A stretch of 5,089 bases of DNA from Azotobacter paspali. Lineage in GTDB: Bacteria > Pseudomonadota > Gammaproteobacteria > Pseudomonadales > Pseudomonadaceae. Both the position numbers and the translations under genes were made by a program. Within the stretch, counting starts at the first letter, position 1, and each line of letters starts with the position of its first letter. Positions 1 through 4,537 of the stretch are shown here, piece by piece. The stretch lies in NCBI RefSeq assembly GCF_042434745.1, contig NZ_JBHLSS010000118.1; one strand, given 5' to 3'. The notes beneath the pieces were generated by a model. That model saw only the letters and a program-made list of their open reading frames with translations, did no database searches and was not told the origin of the DNA.

Positions 1-19
1 GGCCCCGTCGAAGCAGGAA

Positions 20-311
20 GTTAGCAAAAAGCTACCTATGGGGAGCTTTGGATAGGTCTAACAGAACGGTAAGATCACCCTGCGCCAATACGCGCTCGGG
101 GAAAGGCCGGCACCGGAGGTGTCGGCGAGCGAGATCGTCGCCTTGCGCAAGAAAATGCACATGTCCCAGCAGGTGTTTGCTCACAGCTTCCGCATCAACA
201 CGGGCACCCTGCGCAAATGGGAGCAGGCCAAGCCGAATGCCCAGGCCGCCCGTTCTTATTAAGTTGGTCGAGCAGTATCTCGACATGGCCGAAAGAGTGG
301 TTGCGATCTGA
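20..311 (+). pseudogene. XRE/HigA-type antitoxin, broken
   Basis: Relic of an antitoxin-like DNA-binding protein of the kind paired with RelE/HigB toxins. The reading frame from about base 20 (VSKKL, ancestral start probably ATG AGC AAA AAG) gives GKITLRQYAL at 68-97, then the helix-turn-helix region EIVALRKKMHMSQQVFAH and LRKWEQAKPNAQAA. At about 249-252 the frame shifts by +1 (an extra C in a CCC run) and resumes as VLIKLVEQYLDMAERVVAI, ending at TGA 309-311, which matches the normal C-terminus of this family. Two in-frame stops, TAG 53-55 and TAA 59-61, interrupt the N-terminal part, and two residues seem to be missing after WEQ (relatives read WEQGR.KPNAQ). Known of the family: the antitoxin represses its own operon and neutralises the toxin. 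The toxin gene would lie to the left, outside the window; none is seen here. The relic cannot make a complete protein. Confidence 0.75.
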
Positions 312-330
312 TCCGTAGAGTACTCGTCAA

Positions 331-401
331 GTGCAGGGCTTTTTATGGGCGTGCTGGCGATCGGCGAACGCACTTGCCGTGCCCGGTTCGCCGAACTGCA
401 C
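331..401. repeat. nested inverted repeat (hairpin)
   Basis: The inner arms CGGCGAACGCAC (362-373) and GTGC plus GTTCGCCG (379-382, 386-393) pair over 12 bp with a three-base bulge (CCG, 383-385) and a five-base loop. An outer pair, GTGCAG (331-336) and CTGCAC (396-401), brackets it. No T-run follows, so it does not look like an intrinsic terminator. Function unknown; it could be a recombination-site remnant or a chance structure in GC-rich DNA. Confidence 0.4.
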
Positions 402-579
402 CGGGCCGACTGGAGAGGCGTCTGCAGGCGGCGGTCAAGTTGGTTGAGTGGGCAACTCGCGTAGTGATTGCCCGCCGTTTGTATTGGTAGACAAGGCGGA
501 GTCGTTGTTTACCCAGCTTGCTGGACCTGACCGCGAGTGAAATGCCAGGTTGAATGGCAGGCATTCGAAGTAGGGATGA

Positions 580-618
580 AACAAGCCGGGCGGTAGGCTG
601 GATGGCGTTTGGCTTGTT
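580..618. repeat. 8-bp inverted repeat
   Basis: AACAAGCC (580-587) and GGCTTGTT (611-618) are perfect inverted copies separated by 23 bases. They lie just beyond the C-terminal end of the integrase relic, whose stop is at 640-642 on the minus strand. There is no terminator-like T-run for the integrase strand. Role unknown. Confidence 0.35.
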
Positions 619-639
619 CGTGGCGAAAGCGGGAATCCT

Positions 640-956
640 TCAAGGGCGGTCCAATGGACTCAACACGCCCAGGCCGCCCCAGTTGAGCACATGGGGGTAG
701 ATCATGGTGGATTTGCATGGCCCAACAACTCCTGCACGGTACGGATGTCCTGCCCGTTCTCCTGCAGATGGGTGGCGAAACAGTAGCGTAAGGTATGGGG
801 CGTGGCTAGTTTGACGATTCCGGCCTCCTGCACTGCGCGCTTGAATCCTTGCTGGATACGCTTCTCGTCCAGATGATGACGACGCACCGTTCCCGACCTG
901 GGGTCTACCGATAGCCCGGCAGCGGGAAAGACGTACTGCCAACCCCAGCCCCGTAT
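640..956 (-). pseudogene. intI-like: integron integrase C-terminal relic
   Basis: C-terminal part of a tyrosine recombinase most like integron integrases (IntI), which insert and excise gene cassettes at attI/attC sites. Read on the minus strand, it runs from WGWQYVFPAAG (about 947-915) through VRRHH and HTLRYCFATHL (catalytic box II, H-x-x-R) to DIRTVQELLGHAN (conserved His). It then breaks to TGA at 702-704. One frame over, the protein resumes as STMIYPHVLN with the catalytic Tyr and ends GVLSPLDRP at 640. The break at about 705-720 is consistent with loss of about seven bases, compared with the usual GHxxVSTTMIY. The tail of the IntI-specific insert (W.WQYVFPA), HTLRHSFATHL-like box II and the VLSPLD end distinguish it from XerC/XerD. 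The N-terminal half is missing; homology ends at about 956, before a TAA at 957-959, where base composition changes. Not functional. Confidence 0.82.
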
Positions 957-968
957 TTAACTGATTGG

Positions 969-988
969 TATTCTCAATTGAGAGAATA
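969..988. promoter_or_regulatory. operator-like inverted repeat
   Basis: TATTCTC (969-975) and GAGAATA (982-988) are perfect 7-bp inverted arms around AATTGA; the core CTCAATTGAG (973-982) is also a perfect palindrome. A 20-bp dyad of this size fits a dimeric helix-turn-helix repressor site. It sits about 10 bases beyond the end of the integrase relic, at the start of the A+T-rich segment. No cognate regulator can be named. Confidence 0.3.
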
Positions 989-1089
989 TTTCATCTACAC
1001 CGCATCCAATTTCCTCCTCCTGTTTGTGGTGACTCACTTCATGTCACTGGCCGATACTGTCAAACTGAAATCAAACAGGGAGGTAGGTT

Positions 1090-1191
1090 ATGACGGTACG
1101 ACAACTTAGTGATCGCTGGTTGGCTGGTGTCCTTTCTTGCTTGGTTGCTGTGAGAGGTGTGGCACATCGTCATTTGAGTAGACGCAAATGA
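1090..1191 (+). CDS. possible 33-aa small protein
   Basis: ATG at 1090 opens a 33-codon frame to TGA at 1189-1191, preceded by a strong Shine-Dalgarno sequence AGGGAGG (1077-1083) six bases upstream of the ATG. The product begins MTVRQLSDRWLAG and ends in a basic tail HRHLSRRK. I do not recognise it. MTVRQL...RWL faintly recalls the N-terminal arm of some tyrosine integrases, so this may be the start of a truncated gene rather than a real small protein. It lies 116 bases upstream of the HD gene on the same strand. The good ribosome binding site is the main support; the hydrophobic stretch (LAGVLSCLVAV) is too short for a confident membrane helix. Confidence 0.3.
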   Translation: MTVRQLSDRWLAGVLSCLVAVRGVAHRHLSRRK

Positions 1192-1233
1192 GAAAGCGAT
1201 AGCCTGCCTGTCTTTCCTATCATTCACTGTGTT

Positions 1234-1266
1234 GCATATAGTGAAACGATATGCTTGAGGTATAAC
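1234..1266 (+). promoter_or_regulatory. candidate operator and -10 upstream of HD gene
   Basis: GCATAT (1234-1239) and ATATGC (1249-1254) form a 6-bp inverted repeat with a nine-base spacer. A -10-like TATAAC follows at 1261-1266, about 42 bases before the HD gene start. No good -35 sits 16-18 bases upstream of TATAAC, so the promoter call is weak. The arrangement would suit a repressor site overlapping the promoter region. Confidence 0.25.
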
Positions 1267-1307
1267 TTGCATGAGCGGGTGGGGTGCCACCCTGAAAAAG
1301 GGGGCTT

Positions 1308-2071
1308 ATGGAATTCCATGATATTTTGCACGGTATAATCCGATTTTCGGATAAGAATATTGTTTCGCTGCTTGAAGAGCTGATTGATAGTCGAGAAATT
1401 CATAGGCTCCGTAATATGCGGCATATGAATTTTGATGTTCCATTAATACAAGAACTTGGTAGGTCGCGTCGGCTGCCTCATTTAATTGGTGTGGCCTATA
1501 TAACTTTGAATTTGTGTCGTCGAGCATCACCTTGATGCGCATGCCACTAAAGTTATGATTGCAGCTGCGATGCTTCATGATGCGGCCATTCCGCCCTACG
1601 GACATTTAGTTGAGTCTGAGTTCAAGCGAAAGTCACCGGAGTTTAGCCATGAAGGTCGGTTGTCGGATCTGATTCTCGGGAGAGCGACATCTCGTACACG
1701 ATATACAGGTGTGGTTCCTGGAAAGCCACTTCAAAGAGTATATGGCGAAGGCCGTTCCGATGTTTGGGGAAGATTACGGCTATTTCGTATGGAATGAAAA
1801 AGGACTGATAACTAGAAAAATTGTTGTGCCGGGAGACGGATGGACAGGTACTACAATTGGTGAGAATTCCACGAGTTGCATGGTGGCCCTTGTGAAAAAA
1901 ACTCCAGGGAAACACAAGCTGAAGAAGGGCGAACACAGCGAATGGCGAGAAAATGTGATTGGCGAATTTCGAAATTTGTTCTGTGTCTCAGAGTTCCAAT
2001 TCGACTTCCCTGAAAGTTATACAGAAGAGTTTTTGGTAGAAAATAGCGAGTTAGGCTTTGGGTATTATTGA
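1308..2071 (+). pseudogene. HD-domain phosphohydrolase, frameshifted
   Basis: Relic of an HD-superfamily hydrolase of the dNTPase/SAMHD1-like type, metal-dependent phosphohydrolases of nucleotides. ATG 1308 follows a purine-rich RBS (AAAAAGGGGG, 1294-1303). The first frame gives IHRLRNMRHMNF then RRLPHLIGVAYI, equivalent to the family's R.EHSLGVA with the first metal His (residue 58). It hits TGA at 1533-1535. One frame over it continues HHLDAHATKVMIAAAMLHD, AIPPYGHLVE and FSHEGRLSDLILG, carrying the HD pair and the GH that follows. A second shift between about 1675 and 1740 leads to a frame with FKEYMAKAVPMFGEDYGYFVWNEKG, ending at TGA 2069-2071. The final metal-binding Asp and the helices around it are not seen, and about 253 codons is short for the family, so an internal deletion is likely. 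The end overlaps the methyltransferase start, suggesting the two were co-translated. Confidence 0.68.
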
Positions 2072-2759
2072 AAGTTTAGGTCGGATTGACTGGTCATTCC
2101 CAACGCTGTCGAACTCCGGTATCGACTCGATCCATTGGTATCCTGCTACATATCTAGCAGCTATTCCAGGTACTTTGATAGCGTTTTTCACTGACACTGA
2201 GTCAGTTGTGATGGACCCCTTTTGCGGATCTGGCACAACTGGGGTAGAAGCTATCCGCTTAGGCTGGAAATTTATCGGAGTCGATAACAGCCCTGTCGCG
2301 CCTCTTATGGCTGACGCTAAGCTTTCTTATCCTGAGCCTAAATTGTTTGAAATCACGTTGGAGTCCGTCCTTCGTCGAGTAGGTAGTGGGGTATTAGGGA
2401 ATGGACGTCGTGATGAGTATCCGAATAAGGAAGAGCCTTCAGCTTGGTATCATAGCGAGACTTTGCAGGTATTAAATCGGTTGCTCACCGAAATAATCAC
2501 GATAGAAGACCGGTTGCTTCGCAGGTTTTTTCTTTCCGTTTTTTCAGGAGTGTTAAAGAATTGCTCGTCCCAAAGAAGGCATTGGGGCTGGGGCTGCGAC
2601 AATATCAAACCCAAGCCAGAGGAGATTGTCTATAAAGACGAGCTAACTATTTTTGCGCAAGCAGCAGGTAGCCACTTGCACTCATCTGCAACTTCATTTG
2701 AAGCTGCGATTGTTCACGTGGCGAGCTACTTATTGAGTGTGCTTCGAGAAATGAAGTAA
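2058..2759 (+). CDS. truncated DNA methyltransferase (N4/N6 type)
   Basis: Putative SAM-dependent DNA amino-methyltransferase (adenine-N6 or cytosine-N4 class), 233 codons. After IDWSF, HWYPATYLAAIPGTLIAFFT (26-45) matches the H.YPA.F..EIP segment before motif I in this family. Motif I is DPFCGSGTT (53-61), followed by FIGVDNSP with the acidic SAM-ribose residue Asp76. WYHSETLQVLNRLL (130-143) and RRHWGWGCDNIKPK (173-186) match its middle region. The catalytic (S/D)PPY motif should follow the last helix, but the frame ends at TAA 2757-2759 and no PPY-like sequence appears in any frame before the next gene. The protein should therefore bind SAM at best, not methylate DNA. The start is TTG 2058, only three bases after an in-frame TAG (2052-2054), and overlaps the HD gene's stop by 14 bases, implying translational coupling. 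It could be counted as a pseudogene. Confidence 0.72.
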   Translation: MGIIESLGRIDWSFPTLSNSGIDSIHWYPATYLAAIPGTLIAFFTDTESVVMDPFCGSGTTGVEAIRLGWKFIGVDNSPVAPLMADAKLSYPEPKLFEITLESVLRRVGSGVLGNGRRDEYPNKEEPSAWYHSETLQVLNRLLTEIITIEDRLLRRFFLSVFSGVLKNCSSQRRHWGWGCDNIKPKPEEIVYKDELTIFAQAAGSHLHSSATSFEAAIVHVASYLLSVLREMK

Positions 2760-2804
2760 ATTTGGTGTTTAGGGCGATAGACATATAAAAATAGTAGGCG
2801 TTGT

Positions 2805-2833
2805 TTGATAACTAAAGTAAATGGCGAAAATAT
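2805..2833 (+). promoter_or_regulatory. candidate promoter for class I methyltransferase
   Basis: TTGATA (2805-2810) and AAATAT (2828-2833) are separated by 17 bases, in an A+T-rich gap of 106 bases between the two methyltransferase genes. It would place transcription start about 25 bases before the ATG at 2866. The -10 is poor (TATATT at 2831-2836 is better but spaced 20), so this is tentative. It would let the third gene be expressed independently of the damaged upstream genes. Confidence 0.3.
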
Positions 2834-2865
2834 ATTGATCTTCGAAAATTTAAAGGGGGATTAAG

Positions 2866-3597
2866 ATGGGTTGGATGCACGACGTAGAAGAGGTTTCGGA
2901 AGGTGTTTTTAAACTTCGTGATAAGAATGTTGGTCCTGATGTGATCGAATATGATGGTGGGCGGCTATATCGTTTTATGGATGGATTTTATGTCCGCAGA
3001 GAACATCTTGACGAAATGTCGCCTGCGGAGGTTAGCAGCCTATGTCGAGCCAGATTAGGAGTTCCGCAGTCGATTAACCCCGTAAATAAGGAAGTGAAAG
3101 AAAATTTCCGCTTGCTTACGAGGCGTCTTGGGGCGCGAAATATTCTAGAGATTGGCGCAGGCCGCCATCCGCTCTTTGAGTCGGCACCAACCGGTACCTT
3201 TTACGCACTCGCAGATGCAGATGAGGAGGTGAGAGGCGGGCTGACCGAGCCAAACGAGTTCAACGAGTTTTCAGAGTCGGCACCAGATCTCAAATATAGG
3301 GATGGCCAGTTTGATCTAATAGTTGCTGTGTTTGTATTTCAATTTCCTTTCTATCCAGCTCAAATTTCAGAGGTTGCCAGGTGTCTAGCTCAGGACGGTG
3401 TTCTAGTCGCGAACGTCTATCGCCGTCGAATCGAATCGAGGATAATTCTGAAAGAGCAGTTTCTCTCAAGCGGACTCAATGTTAAATCTATATCTGATCC
3501 CAAGAAATTATGCCGAGATCATGAGTATTGGGTGATCGGCAGAACACAAGAGAATATTGATGAATGCGTCAAGTTGCTTCTTGAACTGATTGGCTGA
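2866..3597 (+). CDS. class I SAM-dependent methyltransferase, unknown substrate
   Basis: Intact 243-codon gene with a strong RBS (AAAGGGGGA, 2852-2860) five bases upstream of the ATG. The Rossmann core is clear: NILEIGAG (92-99) is motif I binding SAM, YALADAD (113-119) ends strand 2 with the acidic residue that would hold the SAM ribose, FDLIVAVFVFQF (149-160) is the strand-4 region, and CLAQDGVLVANVY (173-185) resembles the strand-5 segment of UbiE/Methyltransf_11-type enzymes. Residues 1-75, including the YDGGRLYRFMDGFYVRREHLDEM segment, precede the core and match nothing I recognise; they may set the substrate. There is no DPPY-like motif, so a nucleic-acid amino-methylase is unlikely; a small molecule, protein or RNA base remains possible. 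It follows the truncated DNA methyltransferase by 106 bases and is probably the last gene of the island, with a terminator 84 bases downstream. Confidence 0.75.
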   Translation: MGWMHDVEEVSEGVFKLRDKNVGPDVIEYDGGRLYRFMDGFYVRREHLDEMSPAEVSSLCRARLGVPQSINPVNKEVKENFRLLTRRLGARNILEIGAGRHPLFESAPTGTFYALADADEEVRGGLTEPNEFNEFSESAPDLKYRDGQFDLIVAVFVFQFPFYPAQISEVARCLAQDGVLVANVYRRRIESRIILKEQFLSSGLNVKSISDPKKLCRDHEYWVIGRTQENIDECVKLLLELIG

Positions 3598-3617
3598 TTA
3601 GGGAACCTCCGATCAAG
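3598..3617. mobile_element. possible insertion-sequence end
   Basis: TTAG (3598-3601) directly after the methyltransferase stop is followed by GGAACCTCCGATCAAG (3602-3617). IS5-group elements typically end in GGAA...CGA..AAG-like repeats and insert at YTAR sites, so this resembles one element end abutting its target. No inverted partner copy occurs in the window, so this rests on resemblance alone. Confidence 0.2.
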
Positions 3618-3680
3618 TTAGCATTTGCCAAGCAGAGGCTAGCAATCACGAGCGTTACCCGTTCATGATGGGCATAATTC

Positions 3681-3711
3681 AGCCTGCTAATGTGTTCTGA
3701 GGCAGGCTTTT
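3681..3711 (+). terminator. intrinsic terminator after methyltransferase gene
   Basis: AGCCTGC (3681-3687) and GCAGGCT (3702-3708) form a perfect 7-bp stem with a 14-base loop, followed by TTTT (3708-3711). It lies 84 bases after the class I methyltransferase stop, on its strand. The loop is longer than in strong terminators, so efficiency may be modest. If 3602 is an IS end, the hairpin could instead belong to that element. Confidence 0.5.
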
Positions 3712-3724
3712 AAACCCACCTCGT

Positions 3725-3835
3725 TCATCCAAGGCGTAACTCACCCATCCCCATCAGCTTCTTGCGCACCATCAAAGCTATGGTCACGCTGGCCTGCATT
3801 GAAAAATGCTTACGTGCCGACTTTTCAGACAAACC
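3725..3835 (-). pseudogene. unidentified C-terminal coding remnant
   Basis: The minus strand is open for 36 codons from a TAG at 3836-3838 to TGA at 3725-3727. It reads KSARKHF, SVTIALMV and VRKKLMGMGELRLG, a basic, helix-forming and protein-like string such as is often seen at transposase C-termini, although I cannot assign a family. It has no start codon context of its own, and homology-like sequence begins exactly where the palindrome at 3836 starts. It could be the tail of an IS transposase whose end is the GGAACCTCC sequence at 3602, or a chance open frame. Confidence 0.25.
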
Positions 3836-3853
3836 CTAGAACCTGGGTTCTAG
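3836..3853. repeat. 18-bp near-perfect palindrome
   Basis: CTAGAACC (3836-3843), a two-base TG spacer, then GGTTCTAG (3846-3853) make a perfect 8-bp inverted repeat. It lies in gene-free DNA only three bases before a second, larger inverted structure. It could be a repressor operator, a recombination site or part of a folded RNA. Confidence 0.45.
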
Positions 3854-3856
3854 AGT

Positions 3857-3913
3857 CTTACATGTTAAATTTCCTCTGGCTCCGGTGAGGAAATACTACC
3901 TGTAGGATGTAAG
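3857..3913. repeat. nested inverted repeat, 57 bases
   Basis: The outer arms CTTACAT (3857-3863) and ATGTAAG (3907-3913) enclose inner arms ATTTCCTC (3869-3876) and GAGGAAAT (3887-3894), all perfect. The loop is 10 bases, with an asymmetric internal loop of 5 and 12 bases. The right internal loop contains CCTGTAGG, a further small dyad. Arms in two registers on the same axis are more than expected by chance. Candidates are an ncRNA or leader structure, a miniature element, or a subterminal hairpin of an IS200/IS605-type or similar element. No T-run follows, so it is not an obvious terminator, and it lacks attC core boxes. Confidence 0.45.
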
Positions 3914-4022
3914 CATATCGCTATTGATGTTGTAATCTTAGTTTGATACTTGAAAAACATCTTGTGCTCTGAAGAAAAAAGAACTATCCAGGCATCGCCA
4001 GAAGCAACATTGTAATGTGTTA
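3914..4022. other. gene-free A+T-rich stretch before IS
   Basis: No gene, repeat or clear signal is seen here. TA at 4021-4022 directly precedes the IS427-like left end and is probably its insertion target. Confidence 0.4.
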
Positions 4023-4043
4023 GGGCCTGTTAACACTAACTGT

Positions 4044-4049
4044 TATAAT
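4044..4049 (+). promoter_or_regulatory. -10 box of IS transposase
   Basis: A perfect TATAAT lies only six bases before the transposase ATG at 4056, so transcription would begin at or next to the start codon (leaderless message). No convincing -35 is visible; TTAGGG at 4020-4025 is 18 bases upstream and spans the IS/target junction. Confidence 0.4.
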
Positions 4050-4055
4050 TGGCGT

Positions 4056-4536
4056 ATGGAACTGACCCCTGCCCAATTCCGCCGCATCGAAGATTATTGC
4101 CTGCCACGGCAACGCGCCCGTGTCTCGCTCGACAACCTGCAAGTGCTCAACGCCATACTGTACCTGGCTGAGAATGGCTGTAAATGGCGTGCATTGCCCG
4201 AACGTTTCGGCAATTGGCACACGATCTACACTCGCCTGAATCGTTAGGCCAAGGCCAGCGTGCTCGATCGCGTGTTCGTGCCGATGCAGACTGAGCAACT
4301 GGTTAGGATTCGCCTGGAGTCGGTCAGCCTGGACAGCACCGTCGTCAAGGTGCATCCCGATGGCACGGGCGCACCAAAAAAACGCTGCCCAATCATCGGG
4401 CGCTCCCGAGGGGGCTGGACCACCAACGTTCATTTGGCTGCCGCGGATGATCGCCGCGTTCTCGCCTTCTCCCTGACCCCTGGGCAAGCTGGGGATGGCC
4501 CTGCCAGCCTTGCCACCCATCTGGGCCAGGCTGGCA
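4056..4536 (+). pseudogene. IS5-family transposase, nonsense and truncated
   Basis: N-terminal half of a DDE transposase (IS427-like), which cuts and rejoins IS ends. ATG 4056 starts the DUF4096-like N-terminal domain, MELTPAQFRRIEDYCLP, then NGCKWRALPERFGNWHTIYTRLNR (residues about 40-63). Codon 64 is TAG (4245-4247) where relatives have Trp (RMNRWAKAGV), so one G-to-A change explains it. The same frame continues AKASVLDRVF, then VSLDSTVVKVHPDGTGAPKK with the first catalytic Asp (codon 93), and GRSRGGWTTNVHLAAADD to GQAGDGP. The second Asp (MDRAYEG-like) and the Glu are missing, because the sequence switches to another IS at about 4536. The frame is unbroken across the stop, so this is not the usual two-ORF frameshift arrangement. 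Inactive. Confidence 0.8.
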
Positions 4537-4537
4537 G
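4501..4537. repeat. 10-bp inverted repeat at IS-IS junction
   Basis: CTGCCAGCCT (4501-4510) and AGGCTGGCAG (4528-4537) are perfect inverted copies with a 17-base spacer. The right arm ends exactly where recognisable sequence of the opposite-strand transposase begins. It may mark how the junction formed, or be a chance feature of the first element. Confidence 0.45.

Larger units (their letters stand above)
312..639. other. gene-free stretch, unidentified
   Basis: No recognisable gene on either strand. Short open frames exist, but none carries a motif I can place, and they are interrupted by stops. The stretch is GC-rich like its neighbours and unusually dense in inverted repeats: a hairpin at 331-401, GGGCAA/TTGCCC at 450-455 and 468-473, AATGCC/GGCATT at 541-546 and 560-565, and AACAAGCC/GGCTTGTT at 580-587 and 611-618. 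It lies between the antitoxin relic and the integrase relic and is probably debris of mobile DNA. I found no paired RYYYAAC and GTTRRRY boxes that would make any of these an integron attC site. Confidence 0.4.
4023..4536 (+). mobile_element. IS5-family (IS427-like) element, left part
   Basis: The element begins with GGGCCTGTTAACACTAA at 4023, an end typical of IS427-group members of the IS5 family, which insert at TA-containing targets; TTA precedes it here. It contains the transposase start and runs to about 4536, where sequence of a different IS5-family element in opposite orientation begins. The second half of the transposase and the right inverted repeat are absent, so the element cannot move itself. 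Confidence 0.75.

Noticed and set aside
56..62. GTCTAAC resembling the RYYYAAC core of an attC site
   Set aside because: No matching GTTRRRY box or hairpin lies at a suitable distance, and the antitoxin reading frame runs straight through.
318..325. GAGTACTC 8-bp palindrome
   Set aside because: It is too short, and there is no supporting context such as a promoter or a second copy.
1029..1047. GTGAC/GTCAC inverted repeat upstream of the small ORF
   Set aside because: Arms of five bases are within chance expectation, and no promoter spacing supports an operator.
1555..1797. 80-codon frame as a separate small gene
   Set aside because: It continues the HD domain (MLHD...PPYGH) after a frameshift, so it is part of the HD pseudogene.
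1709..2071. 120-codon frame as an independent gene starting at GTG
   Set aside because: No ribosome binding site is seen and the frame is open upstream of the GTG; it fits better as the C-terminal part of the HD gene after the second break.
3864..3870. GTTAAAT matching the GTTRRRY attC core
   Set aside because: No RYYYAAC partner lies upstream, and the box falls inside the internal loop of the nested hairpin rather than at its end.
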